From assembly GCA_900552325.1 (NCBI GenBank), contig URZG01000090.1, positions 1-8,048 on the forward strand: a stretch of DNA of 8,048 nt. Reading direction: 5' to 3'. Origin of the DNA: an uncultured Porphyromonadaceae bacterium (GTDB taxonomy: Bacteria > Bacteroidota > Bacteroidia > Bacteroidales > Muribaculaceae). This document shows, piece after piece, positions 1-6,798 of this stretch. The notes beneath the pieces were generated by a model. The model worked only from the letters and a program-made list of their open reading frames with translations. It ran no database searches and was not told the DNA's origin. The position numbers and the translations under genes are program-made. Every line of letters starts with the position of its first letter. Within the stretch, counting starts at the first letter, position 1.

Positions 1-387
1 AAGATCATGCCGTTCCTCGGTGTGGCATACGTGATCGCCGGTATGGCGTCGCTGGGTCTGCCGGGCCTTTCGGGCTTCGTGGCCGAGATGACGATCTTCG
101 TCGGTTCGTTCGAGCACACCGATATGTTCCACCGCACCTTCACCATCATCGCCTGCTGCTCCATCGTGATCACCGCGGTCTATATCCTCCGCGTGGTCGG
201 GAAGCTGCTCTTCGGCCCGGTGCAGGACAAACACCACCTTGAGCTCACCGACGCCACATGGTGGGAACGCCTTTCGGCCATCACGCTCATCGTGTGCGTG
301 GCAGGTATCGGCTGCTTCCCCGAATTCTTCGAGTGGCTCATCCGCTTCACGTTTAACCCTGAAATCTTCCATGCTATCGGCATGTAA
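1..387 (+). CDS. nuoM: NADH-quinone oxidoreductase subunit M (NuoM), C-terminal part
   Basis: This is the last 128 codons of a gene whose start lies before the window; the frame is open from base 1, so the ATG at 7 is internal. NuoM is one of the three antiporter-like membrane subunits of respiratory complex I and takes part in proton translocation in the inner membrane. The visible part includes the conserved helix-breaking stretch ASLGLPGLSGFVAE, typical of the late transmembrane helices of NuoL/M/N proteins. It is followed by hydrophobic segments and a short polar loop (VQDKHHLELTD), and ends near IFHAIGM. nuoN begins 23 bases after the stop, the standard gene order, so the two are almost certainly co-transcribed. 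NuoL is the main alternative, but the position directly before nuoN and the short C-terminus favour NuoM. Confidence 0.93.
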   Translation, partial: KIMPFLGVAYVIAGMASLGLPGLSGFVAEMTIFVGSFEHTDMFHRTFTIIACCSIVITAVYILRVVGKLLFGPVQDKHHLELTDATWWERLSAITLIVCVAGIGCFPEFFEWLIRFTFNPEIFHAIGM

Positions 388-410
388 TGATGTAGAATAG
401 CAATACCAAT

Positions 411-1880
411 ATGGATTACTCACAGTTTCTGGTAATGCGGCAGGAGATAGCGCTCCTCGTAGTGTTCCTGCTCGTCTTCCTCTATGACACTTTCATGCCT
501 AAAAAGGCACTCAAAGGCACATCGTGGTTCGCGGTTGCGGCTTTCGCGGTCTACACCGCCTGGTGCTTCCTTTTCCCTGTGACGCAGGATGTGCAGGCTT
601 TCGATGGAATGTACGTCACATCCAAGGTGTGCGCCCTGATCAAGAATGTGCTCAATGTCGGCGCCCTCATCGTGCTGGTGCAGTCGACCACCTGGTCGGC
701 CACCGACGAGCAGGCACAGCGCCGCGGCGAGTTCTACGAGCTTCTGCTGGTTACGCTCTTCGGCATGTACCTGATGATTTCGGCACGTCACTTCCTGGTG
801 TTCCTCATCGGTCTGGAATCCGCCTCGCTGCCCCTCGCTGCTATGGTGGCGTTCGACAAGAACCGCTATGAGAGCCATGAGGCCGCAATCAAGTATATGC
901 TCACCGCCGTGTTCTCCTCGGCCGTGTTCATGATGGGTCTGTCATTCGTATACGGTCTGACCGGCACGATGTATTTCTCCGGCATCGCTTCGGCTCTCAC
1001 CGCTGAAGGCAACTCCGCGCTGCTGATCTGCGCTCTGGCATTCGTAATCTCGGGTATCGGCTTCAAGCTGTCGCTCGTGCCGTTCCATCTCTGGACCGCC
1101 GACGTCTACCAGGGTGCCCCCACCTCCGTAACCTCCTACCTTTCGGTTATCTCCAAAGGTGCTGCCGCTTTCGCCTTCATGGTGGTGCTGGTGCAGTGCT
1201 TCGGCGCTTTCTATGCCGAAGTGTGGGAATGGATGCTCTATGCGCTGATTATACTCACCATCACCATAGGTAACCTTTTCGCCATCCGTCAGAAGAACAT
1301 GAAGCGCTTCCTGGCCTTCTCGTCCATCTCGCAGGCCGGTTACATCATGCTCGGCATCGAGGGCTTCAGCTCCGTGGGCATGGGCGCGCTGGTGTTCTAC
1401 GTACTGGTCTACATATTCTCCAACCTCGGCGCCTTCGGTGTGATCGGGGCTATCGAGAACAAGACCGGCAAGGTGTCGATGACCGACTACAACGGTCTGT
1501 CGCGCACCAATCCGTGGCTTGCCTGCTCCATGATGCTGGCAATGTTCTCCCTGGCCGGTATCCCGCCGTTCGCCGGCTTCTTCAGCAAGTTCTTCATTTT
1601 CACCTCGGCCATCAACCAGGGTTCGGTTGCGATCTATATCCTCGTGCTGATAGCGCTGATCAACACCATCATCTCCCTCTATTATTACCTTCTGGTGGTC
1701 AAGGCTATGTATATCTCGCCCGAAGAGCCGCAGATCGCCACCTTCCGTTCCACTTTCGCCGAACGCCTGGCAATGTGGGTATGTGTGGCTGGCATCATCG
1801 GTCTCGGTATCGTAAGCTGCTTCTACAACAGCATCTACGAGATTACCGCCGGAACCGACCTCTTCGCCGCTATCCCCTGA
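411..1880 (+). CDS. nuoN: NADH-quinone oxidoreductase subunit N (NuoN)
   Basis: Complete 489-residue polytopic inner-membrane subunit of complex I, about the usual family length. Conserved charged residues of the antiporter-like fold are visible: the Glu in GLESASL (about residue 136), the Lys in AAIKYML (161), the Lys in GFKLSLVPFHLW (219) with the following His (226), and a Lys in FFSKFF (393). The segment FLAFSSISQAGYIMLG (300-315) is a NuoN hallmark. Hydrophobic helices run through almost the whole length. The ATG at 411 follows nuoM by 23 bases in an A/T-rich context without a clear Shine-Dalgarno sequence, as is normal in Bacteroidetes. It is the last gene of the nuo operon here, since a hairpin terminator follows within 30 bases. 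Many Bacteroidales encode a complex I lacking NuoEFG; whether that holds here cannot be seen. Confidence 0.97.
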   Translation: MDYSQFLVMRQEIALLVVFLLVFLYDTFMPKKALKGTSWFAVAAFAVYTAWCFLFPVTQDVQAFDGMYVTSKVCALIKNVLNVGALIVLVQSTTWSATDEQAQRRGEFYELLLVTLFGMYLMISARHFLVFLIGLESASLPLAAMVAFDKNRYESHEAAIKYMLTAVFSSAVFMMGLSFVYGLTGTMYFSGIASALTAEGNSALLICALAFVISGIGFKLSLVPFHLWTADVYQGAPTSVTSYLSVISKGAAAFAFMVVLVQCFGAFYAEVWEWMLYALIILTITIGNLFAIRQKNMKRFLAFSSISQAGYIMLGIEGFSSVGMGALVFYVLVYIFSNLGAFGVIGAIENKTGKVSMTDYNGLSRTNPWLACSMMLAMFSLAGIPPFAGFFSKFFIFTSAINQGSVAIYILVLIALINTIISLYYYLLVVKAMYISPEEPQIATFRSTFAERLAMWVCVAGIIGLGIVSCFYNSIYEITAGTDLFAAIP

Positions 1881-1907
1881 TATTCCTCTGTTGACAAGAT
1901 ATGAAAT

Positions 1908-1943
1908 GGAGCGCATCGCCCGGCGGTGCGCTCCTTCATTTTA
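1908..1943 (+). terminator. Intrinsic terminator after nuoN
   Basis: A perfect 8-bp stem (GGAGCGCA at 1908-1915, TGCGCTCC at 1927-1934) closes an 11-base GC-rich loop and is followed by TTCATTTTAT. It starts 28 bases after the nuoN stop codon, so it most likely ends the nuo transcript. Confidence 0.75.
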
Positions 1944-1978
1944 TATTAATTAATGAATGATGTGTATGTGTACGCTGA

Positions 1979-2009
1979 CTTGTGCAAATAAAAATGTTGT
2001 GTATGTTTG
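1979..2009 (+). promoter_or_regulatory. Possible Bacteroidetes-type promoter in the convergent intergenic region
   Basis: CTTG at 1979-1982, 19 bases, then TATGTTTG at 2002-2009. This fits the Bacteroidetes pattern TTTG-N19-21-TAnnTTTG with one mismatch in the upstream box. It points rightward into the 3' end of the oppositely oriented barrel gene, with no + strand gene downstream. The 157 bases from 1944 to 2100 are AT-rich with GTGTATG/TTTGTG runs, so a chance match is quite possible. Confidence 0.25.
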
Positions 2010-2042
2010 TGCGTTGGTTTGAGATTCAAATATTTTACCGCT

Positions 2043-2067
2043 AAAAAAGTAGTCCGATATACTCTTT
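2043..2067 (-). terminator. Possible terminator of the yitT-barrel unit
   Basis: Read on the - strand, AAAGAGTA and TACTTTTT (with one G.U pair) form an 8-bp stem around an 8-base loop, and the 3' arm merges into a run of six T. It begins 34 bases after the stop of the barrel gene, where a terminator is expected. The stem is AT-rich and weak. Confidence 0.45.
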
Positions 2068-2100
2068 AGTCACATTATGCATTTTGGGTAGAGTCAAACG

Positions 2101-3141
2101 TCAGGGTAGGGTGACGGCGAGGATTACGCGCTGGTAGAAGGTGAAGGCGTCGGGGGTGACGTGGAAATCGAGTCCGGCGCGGAGTGTGACGTAGCGGTTG
2201 CGGAGCACATTGGCGTAGATGTCCGTGCGGTTGTAGAGCCAGGCCTGGTAGAACGGCTCCCCCTGGTAGAGATCGGAGCGGAAGGGGATGTAGGACGGTT
2301 GCTGGCGCCCTCCGGCATAGAAGGTGTTTTTCAGCCCGAGCCACCGCCATTCGGCGCAAAGCTCCACCCAGGCGCCGAGCGGTGTCTTCCATTCGTTGCC
2401 CGAGGCGCGGTTGCGTTCGAGGGTCAGAAGGGGGCCGGCGCGCATTATGAGCGAGTCGAGCGGTGTGCGTCCCTGCAGGTTCACTCCGGCATAGGGGTTG
2501 ACCACGAAGTTATCCACGATGTGCTGGTCGGCCGGAGCGTCTTTTTGTAGGGCGAAATGGTTCATCATGGCGTATCCCCCGATGAAGAACGGGTTGCCGT
2601 GACGCGGATGCCAGCGCGTGTGCACTACAATGTTGAACGCTTCGCGCTGCGTGCGGCTCTGCATCCCGCGCCAGTCAACGTAAGCCTCGGCGAAGCCCGA
2701 CGGGCGGCGGTACTGAACCAGCAGGCCGCGAATGTTGTGCTGATGGTAGACAAGGGAGTCGCTCCACAAAAAGCCGGGCATCTCTTCGGTGAGCTGCCGC
2801 CGTGGAAACATACCCATCGAGAAGCTCCAGGGCGATTGTGTCTCGGAGCCGTCACGCCTGAAATAGAGGGTCGGTTCGAGATGATAGTCGCGCCATCCCG
2901 ACCCCACAGGCTGGTTCCACACCACACCGCCGGCTATGCGGCCGGCGGTGCCGAAACGCAGCCCCACCTCGGGGGCAAGGGAGGTGAAGAGGAAGGTCTT
3001 GGTGTCGGTATAGCGGTTAGAACCCTCGCGGTTGTCGAAAACGGCGTCAAGCTCCACCGCCCAGGTAGGGCTTATCTTGTTCTCGGCGCGGAGGGCAGTG
3101 AGCGCTGTCAGGAGCGCCAGCAGAAGGGATAGTCTTTTCAC
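2101..3141 (-). CDS. Secreted, probable outer-membrane beta-barrel protein of unknown function
   Basis: A 346-residue protein that I do not recognise as a named family. The GTG at 3141 is chosen because it gives a clean signal peptide: MKR, a Leu/Ala-rich core, then TALRA before EN as the likely signal peptidase I site. The next in-frame Met is more than 100 residues in. The mature part lacks hydrophobic helices and has many short alternating, aromatic-rich stretches (VELDAVFDN, HLEPTLYFRR, GFAEAYVDWRG, TLRAGLDFHV) separated by polar turns. It ends in a strand-like segment (FTFYQRVILAVTLP), consistent with a barrel in the outer membrane. No TonB box, plug domain or catalytic motif is evident. 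It starts 16 bases after the yitT stop and is probably co-transcribed with it. The barrel assignment is inferred from strand pattern and signal peptide; a periplasmic beta-rich protein is the alternative. Confidence 0.8.
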   Translation of the reverse strand: MKRLSLLLALLTALTALRAENKISPTWAVELDAVFDNREGSNRYTDTKTFLFTSLAPEVGLRFGTAGRIAGGVVWNQPVGSGWRDYHLEPTLYFRRDGSETQSPWSFSMGMFPRRQLTEEMPGFLWSDSLVYHQHNIRGLLVQYRRPSGFAEAYVDWRGMQSRTQREAFNIVVHTRWHPRHGNPFFIGGYAMMNHFALQKDAPADQHIVDNFVVNPYAGVNLQGRTPLDSLIMRAGPLLTLERNRASGNEWKTPLGAWVELCAEWRWLGLKNTFYAGGRQQPSYIPFRSDLYQGEPFYQAWLYNRTDIYANVLRNRYVTLRAGLDFHVTPDAFTFYQRVILAVTLP

Positions 3142-3157
3142 GGGAGGATGCCGGGTG

Positions 3158-4147
3158 TCAAACGATTTTTGAAGAGGATTCCGGGCGGGCGGGGGGCGTG
3201 TCGGTCTGGCCGGGGCGTTTCATCTTCAGTTTCAGTTCGTCGAATCCCTTGCCGTAGACGCCGTTAACCTGCGCCTGCGATATGAGGGCATCCTTGTCGA
3301 TGGATTTGATAATGCGGAATATGGTCACGGATTCGATCTTGCGACACATCACCAGAAGCACTTTCACCTCTTTTTTCGAGTACCAACCCATGCCGGAGAG
3401 CACCGTGCAGCCGCGGTGCGCCTCATTGTTGATGGCGGTGGCGATCTCCTCCCATTTGCGCGAGAAGATGGTGAACTGCACGGCCATGCGGTTGGTGTTG
3501 ATGATCATGTCGGTCACGAACGGGATGATGAACAGCGTCACCAGGCCGTAGACGAGTGCGGGCACCGCCTCGGCGAACTCGAAGTCGGGGATGAACACGA
3601 ATTTCAGAAGAACCGAGGAGGAGATGATCGAGAGGTCGAAATATACCATGGCGCGTCCAACCGATACGTTGGAGACCTTCGACGCCACCGCCGCCACGAT
3701 ATCGGTGCCGCCGGTCGAGCCGTTGTGGATGAACACCAGCCCGAGCCCAAGACCGCAGAGCACGGCTCCGATGATGACGTCCATGAAGGTCTGTCCCACC
3801 ACCGGCGGAGTGCGGAAAATGGGCTGGAGCACCGCGAAGAGTATCGACACCACCAGCACACCGAATAGGGTGCGGATCACGAACGTGCGCCCCACGATGC
3901 GGAAGGCGAAAGCCAGCATTACCACATTGGCGGCGAAAATAGTCACGGAGTATGGTACATGAAAGCCGAAAAGGCCCATTGAGATCATATCCACAACCTG
4001 GCTCACACCAGCCATGCCGCCGATCACCACCTTTTCAGGTGCCGTGGCGATGAAAGCGTTGAAGCCGAAGGCATACATCGCAATACCGAAAATAATAAAA
4101 AGGTAGTCCCGGGCCTGTAGCCAGAGTTTTGGGCGGTCGATAGTCAT
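3158..4147 (-). CDS. YitT family membrane protein (DUF161 plus DUF2179)
   Basis: A 329-residue integral membrane protein. Residues about 14-215 form five to six hydrophobic helices with the family signature HNGSTGGTDIVA (about 141-152). A short N-terminal repeat-like motif, KVVIGGMAGVSQ (39-50), is also typical of the family. Residues about 220-305 are a soluble DUF2179-type domain (GCTVLSGMGWYSKKEVKVLLVMCRK, 247-270, with FRIIKSIDKDA following). The tail is charged and Pro-rich. YitT proteins are widespread in bacteria, are often described as putative transporters, and have no firmly established substrate. The ATG at 4147 is preceded by an A-rich leader on the coding strand and by a TAnnTTTG box about 33 bases upstream. 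The downstream neighbour is the barrel gene, so the pair may be an inner/outer membrane unit, which is speculative. The family call is secure; the function is unknown. Confidence 0.92.
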   Translation of the reverse strand: MTIDRPKLWLQARDYLFIIFGIAMYAFGFNAFIATAPEKVVIGGMAGVSQVVDMISMGLFGFHVPYSVTIFAANVVMLAFAFRIVGRTFVIRTLFGVLVVSILFAVLQPIFRTPPVVGQTFMDVIIGAVLCGLGLGLVFIHNGSTGGTDIVAAVASKVSNVSVGRAMVYFDLSIISSSVLLKFVFIPDFEFAEAVPALVYGLVTLFIIPFVTDMIINTNRMAVQFTIFSRKWEEIATAINNEAHRGCTVLSGMGWYSKKEVKVLLVMCRKIESVTIFRIIKSIDKDALISQAQVNGVYGKGFDELKLKMKRPGQTDTPPARPESSSKIV

Positions 4148-4179
4148 CTTTTTAAGGTAGATTCTTAGGTTAACAGGGG

Positions 4180-4187
4180 CAAAGTTA
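4180..4187 (-). promoter_or_regulatory. Promoter -7 box for yitT
   Basis: On the - strand this reads TAACTTTG, a full match to the Bacteroidetes -7 box TAnnTTTG. It leaves a leader of about 25-30 bases before the yitT ATG. The upstream -33 element is not convincing (only ACTT at about the right distance), so the call rests on the -7 box and its position. Confidence 0.55.
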
Positions 4188-4306
4188 CATTTTTTTTAGA
4201 AATAAAGTTATAGATTCCAAAAAAATCACATCACCTGTGCTTGTTGTGAACATCAGGCGAAAAAAGAGATTGTAAAGAGTAGCTCCGTTTATGAATTTTT
4301 TTTCGT

Positions 4307-4314
4307 AAATTTGC
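4307..4314 (+). promoter_or_regulatory. Promoter -7 box for fba
   Basis: TAAATTTG matches the Bacteroidetes -7 box TAnnTTTG exactly and lies 34 bases before the aldolase ATG, directly after a T-rich tract. No TTTG is found at the standard -33 spacing (TTTA at 4289-4292 is too close), so the upstream element is weak or replaced by the T-tract. With the yitT box, this makes 4148-4348 a divergent promoter region. Confidence 0.55.
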
Positions 4315-4348
4315 AGCACGAAACTTCAACTAATCACTCCATATCAAA

Positions 4349-5347
4349 ATGGTAAACTACAAAGACCTCGGCCTGGTGAACACCCGCGAGATGTTCGCCA
4401 AAGCCATCAAAGGGGGCTACGCTATCCCCGCTTTCAACTTCAACAACATGGAGCAGCTCCAGGCCATCATCAAGGCTGCCGCTGGAGAGAAATCGCCCGT
4501 AATCCTCCAGGTTTCCAAAGGTGCCCGCAACTATGCCAACGCTACCCTCTTGCGCTACATGGCTCAGGGTGCCGTAGCATACGCCAAGGAGCTGGGCTGG
4601 GAGCACCCCCAGATTGTTCTGCACCTCGACCACGGCGACAGCTTCGAGCTTTGCAAGGACTGCATCGACAACGGCTTCTCTTCCGTGATGATCGACGGCT
4701 CGCACCTCCCCTACGAGGAGAACGTGGCCCTCACCAAGAAAGTAGTGGATTACGCACACCAGTTCGACGTGACTGTCGAAGGTGAGCTCGGCGTTCTCGC
4801 CGGCGTGGAAGACGAGGTTTCCTCCGACCACCACACCTACACCGACCCCGCCGAAGTGGTTGACTTCGCCACCCGCACCGGCTGCGACTCCCTGGCTATC
4901 TCCATCGGTACCAGCCACGGCGCATACAAGTTCACTCCCGAGCAGTGCACCCGTAACGAAGAGGGTATCCTCGTTCCCCCCCCACTGGCTTTCGACGTAC
5001 TCGACGGCGTGATGAAGGAACTTCCCGGCTTCCCCATCGTTCTCCACGGTTCCTCCTCCGTTCCCCAGGAATATGTGAAGACCATCAACGAGCTCGGCGG
5101 CAAACTCCCCGACGCCATCGGTATCCCCGAAGAGCAGCTCCGCAAGGCCGCCAAGAGCGCCGTTTGCAAAATCAACATCGACTCCGACTCCCGTCTGGCC
5201 ATGACCGCCGCCATCCGCAAGGTCTTCCATGACAAACCCGGAGAGTTCGACCCCCGCAAATACCTCGGCCCGGCTCGCGACGAGATGGAGAAACTCTACA
5301 AGCACAAAATCGTGAACGTGCTCGGTTCCAACGGCAAAGCCGAATAA
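4349..5347 (+). CDS. fba: Class II fructose-1,6-bisphosphate aldolase
   Basis: A 332-residue cytosolic glycolytic/gluconeogenic enzyme that reversibly cleaves fructose-1,6-bisphosphate into glyceraldehyde-3-phosphate and dihydroxyacetone phosphate using a divalent metal, usually zinc. Family motifs are in order: AFNFNNMEQ (28-36); HLDHGDSF (92-99) with the catalytic Asp94 and metal ligand His95; VEGELG (143-148); SIGTSHGAYKF (185-195) with His190; VLHGSSSVP (231-239) with His233; and INIDSDSR (275-282), the phosphate/substrate-binding region. The length is normal for the class and nothing appears missing. The ATG at 4349 follows the A-rich ATCAAAA and lies 34 bases after a TAnnTTTG box, so the gene seems to be transcribed alone. 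A strong hairpin follows the stop. Codon choice is heavily biased to C-ending codons, which suggests high expression and explains the long open shadow frame on the other strand. Tagatose-bisphosphate aldolase is an unlikely alternative. Confidence 0.97.
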   Translation: MVNYKDLGLVNTREMFAKAIKGGYAIPAFNFNNMEQLQAIIKAAAGEKSPVILQVSKGARNYANATLLRYMAQGAVAYAKELGWEHPQIVLHLDHGDSFELCKDCIDNGFSSVMIDGSHLPYEENVALTKKVVDYAHQFDVTVEGELGVLAGVEDEVSSDHHTYTDPAEVVDFATRTGCDSLAISIGTSHGAYKFTPEQCTRNEEGILVPPPLAFDVLDGVMKELPGFPIVLHGSSSVPQEYVKTINELGGKLPDAIGIPEEQLRKAAKSAVCKINIDSDSRLAMTAAIRKVFHDKPGEFDPRKYLGPARDEMEKLYKHKIVNVLGSNGKAE

Positions 5348-5372
5348 TCCCGACACACCACAATCACCTTAA

Positions 5373-5410
5373 AGCAAAGGCATAACCGCCCCGGCGGCTA
5401 TGCCTTTGCT
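5373..5410 (+). terminator. Long hairpin after fba
   Basis: A perfect 12-bp stem, AGCAAAGGCATA (5373-5384) with TATGCCTTTGCT (5399-5410), encloses a second GC-rich inner stem (CCGCC/GGCGG) beyond one mismatched pair. It begins 26 bases after the fba stop. The downstream sequence GCGTTTCC is only weakly T-rich, so it may act as a 3'-end stabilising or processing hairpin as well as, or instead of, a classic intrinsic terminator. Confidence 0.7.
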
Positions 5411-5557
5411 GCGTTTCCACCTTTCATCGGCTGTAGGAAAAACGCATATTTTCACCCGGCGATCCTTTTTTATTACCTTCGCAAAAGCACTTTGTCTGAA
5501 AAGAAGCGCGAATGTCTTGCGGAATATTTTCATATATGGAGACAATGGTGTTACCCC
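5411..5557. other. Intergenic region between the fba hairpin and the element, no gene seen
   Basis: No convincing coding frame. The only signal is TACCTTCG at 5474-5481, one base off the TAnnTTTG box, with TTTT at 5449-5452 spaced 21 bases upstream. It could be a weak or remnant promoter facing right, but no gene starts just downstream. Confidence 0.4.
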
Positions 5558-5668
5558 ATAATCAGCCTTTTCAAGGCTGTCCTTCAGCAGATAACATGAC
5601 ATACCCCATGAACCGGCGCTGACGCGCCTTATCAAGGGGCTAATCACAGCAACGGTTTTCGACCGAAC
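5558..5668 (+). repeat. Hairpin cassette A (forward)
   Basis: Three hairpins in a row. H1 at 5563-5579 has stem CAGCCTT/AAGGCTG and loop TTC, a perfect 7-bp stem. H2 at 5604-5639 has outer CCCC/GGGG, then TGA/TCA, then inner GGCGC/GCGCC around TGAC, separated by small internal loops. H3 at 5653-5665 has CGGTT/GACCG with loop TTC, one T.G pair. It ends in GAAC. The linker between H1 and H2 is unlike those of B, C and D. Confidence 0.9.
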
Positions 5669-5736
5669 ACCGGTTCTGACATACGATTAGGCGAACGCAA
5701 TAATTACGGTTTCTCCACAGGCCAAAAATGTACTTA

Positions 5737-5767
5737 ATTGTGGTGTAAATTGAAAGTTGTATCTTTG
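5737..5767 (+). promoter_or_regulatory. Bacteroidetes-type promoter in core 1, aimed at the transposase
   Basis: ATTG at 5737-5740, 19 bases, then TATCTTTG at 5760-5767. This is a near-complete match to TTTG-N19-21-TAnnTTTG. It is the best promoter candidate for the transposase, because no TAnnTTTG box lies between cassette B and the ATG at 6113. A transcript from here would carry a leader of roughly 340 bases, comprising the 102-base repeat units and the three hairpins of cassette B. The matching site in core 2 (- strand, 6883-6890) reads TACTTATG and has lost the box. Confidence 0.5.
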
Positions 5768-5968
5768 TAGCGTCGGTTGAACATTCGTCTTTCGGAATAA
5801 GTCATGAATGATACCATACCGTTGTTTGGAATAAGGTTGTTTCCTGGAAGAAACATGTATATCCTGAATCTGTTGTCCGAGCGAAGTATACCTTTCGAAT
5901 ACGTCTCTGAGATTGCCATAGCGTTGTTCCGAATAAGATGCAGTTCCGGAAGAAGGTATTGAGAATCG
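5767..5968. repeat. Two diverged 102-base tandem units (core 1)
   Basis: Imperfect direct repeats with a 102-base offset. CCATACCGTTGTTTGGAATAAG (from 5815) recurs as CCATAGCGTTGTTCCGAATAAG (from 5916), and TTCCTGGAAGAA recurs as TTCCGGAAGAA shortly after each. The match extends more weakly over the rest of the unit: TATTC/GAAAG-type blocks, and a further GGAATAAG at 5794-5801. Because 102 is a multiple of three, a - strand frame shows the repeat as YSEQRYG/YSKQRYG. However, that frame runs into cassette B and the transposase start, so I do not treat it as a gene. Confidence 0.7.
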
Positions 5969-5978
5969 CCAGGCAGAT

Positions 5979-6091
5979 GTTCGGTCGAAGACCGTGGCTG
6001 TGATTAGCCCCTTGATTAGGCGCGTCAGCGCCGGTTCATGGGGATTTAGGTCGGTGGCGTGAAAAACAGCCTTGAAGAGGCTGATTGTGAA
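5979..6091 (-). repeat. Hairpin cassette B (reverse)
   Basis: Inverted copy of the cassette, upstream of the transposase. It begins GTTCGG. H3 is at 5982-5994, H2 at 6008-6043 and H1 at 6067-6083, followed by ATTGTGAA. H2 has a single base change relative to A, C and D (TTGATTAGG instead of TTGATAAGG). The last 25 bases (6067-6091) are a perfect inverted repeat of 6559-6583 on the other side of the transposase. H1 ends 29 bases before the transposase ATG, so it could influence translation start in the mRNA. Confidence 0.9.
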
Positions 6092-6112
6092 TATAATAAA
6101 TAGAACTATATT

Positions 6113-6556
6113 ATGAGCAACGTCTTGGCACTTTACCATGTGGTATTCAGTACGAAATTCCGCGCCAATACCATTTCGGAAGCCCATTGCGAGGACCTAT
6201 ACAAGGTTATAACCAACCGCATCAAGGAATGTGGTTCAAGATTGTTATGTATAAACGGAACCGGGGATCATATACATATTCTGCTTGATCTTAAACCTAC
6301 GATGGCTTTGTCAACGTTGATAGGAAATGTAAAGCAGGCCTCAAGTATATGGATGACTGCGTCTGGGTTCTTTCCTGCTTTTCAAGGCTGGGGACGAGAA
6401 TTTTTCGGCCATTCGGTGTCTGAGAGAGATACCGAGGGTGTGAAAAGTTATATCCACGGGCAAAAAGACCATCACCGTAAGGTTTTGTTTGATGATGAGT
6501 TGAGAACCATTGCAAAACATATTGGTGTTGAATGGCACGATAGTATATTACGTTGA
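6113..6556 (+). CDS. tnpA: IS200/IS605-like HUH (Y1) transposase, TnpA/RAYT superfamily
   Basis: A 147-residue single-domain Y1 transposase of normal length. It shows the N-terminal YHVVFSTKFR strand (8-17), the HUH metal-binding motif in GTGDHIHILL (His53, His55), and the C-terminal helix YIHGQKDHH with the catalytic Tyr113, Gln117 and a His pair at 120-121. Spacing and residues match active family members. Such enzymes cut and join single-stranded DNA at hairpins through a 5'-phosphotyrosine link. No tnpB or other partner gene is present. The gene lies between inverted cassettes B and C, 21 bases after B, with the stop two bases before the C repeat begins. Codon use is less GC-rich than that of the neighbouring genes, suggesting transfer. 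The start at 6113 is the first Met before the conserved fold. The family call is firm; whether it is a mobile IS transposase or a RAYT-type housekeeping form is open. Confidence 0.93.
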   Translation: MSNVLALYHVVFSTKFRANTISEAHCEDLYKVITNRIKECGSRLLCINGTGDHIHILLDLKPTMALSTLIGNVKQASSIWMTASGFFPAFQGWGREFFGHSVSERDTEGVKSYIHGQKDHHRKVLFDDELRTIAKHIGVEWHDSILR

Positions 6557-6558
6557 AT

Positions 6559-6673
6559 TTCACAATCAGCCTCTTCAAGGCTGCCTATTGTGGAACAATC
6601 TGAAATATCCCCATGAACCGGCGCTGACGCGCCTTATCAAGGGGCTAACCACAGCAACGGTCTTCGACCGAAC
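6559..6673 (+). repeat. Hairpin cassette C (forward)
   Basis: Immediately after the transposase stop. TTCACAATCAGCC leads into H1 (6567-6583). An extra small hairpin, ATTGT-GGA-ACAAT, sits in the linker (6587-6599). H2 (6609-6644) is identical to the H2 of A, and H3 (6658-6670) is a perfect CGGTC-TTC-GACCG. It ends in GAAC. Its close position could also make it the transposase 3' end or terminator structure. Confidence 0.9.
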
Positions 6674-6798
6674 AACAGCCAGACTATCTCCGTGGCTTAT
6701 ACCCAGATCAACCTCTAACCGAAAAACGTCATTTCAAGCTCAGTAGCTCACTCCTTATAGCGACATCCTTCCAGGCAGCCTGTTATGCAACTCCTGAA
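6674..6798. other. Left part of core 2, nothing recognised
   Basis: About 125 AT-richer bases between cassette C and the recognisable repeat unit of core 2. No ORF, promoter or strong hairpin is evident. By symmetry it corresponds to the B-proximal unit of core 1, but I could not align it convincingly. Confidence 0.4.

Noticed and set aside
942..1916. 324-residue open frame on the - strand, opposite nuoN
   Set aside because: Antisense shadow of nuoN; the translation is rich in Glu/Gly/His with no domain, while the + strand is a canonical NuoN.
4334..5356. 340-residue open frame on the - strand, opposite fba
   Set aside because: It is the antisense shadow of a C-ending, highly biased codon pattern. 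The + strand encodes a full aldolase with all motifs, and the - strand protein is low-complexity (Gly/Val/Glu-rich) with no recognisable fold.
5687..6187. 166-residue - strand frame across core 1, cassette B and the transposase start
   Set aside because: It crosses hairpin repeats and overlaps the start of a real gene. Its internal repeats (YSEQRYG/YSKQRYG) follow from the 102-base DNA period being a multiple of three. An ancient coding origin of the unit cannot be excluded, but no intact gene is supported.
6510..6746. 78-residue + frame through cassette C
   Set aside because: It starts inside the transposase in another frame and reads through the hairpins. The PHEPALTRLIKGL-like peptide is a by-product of the conserved H2 sequence.
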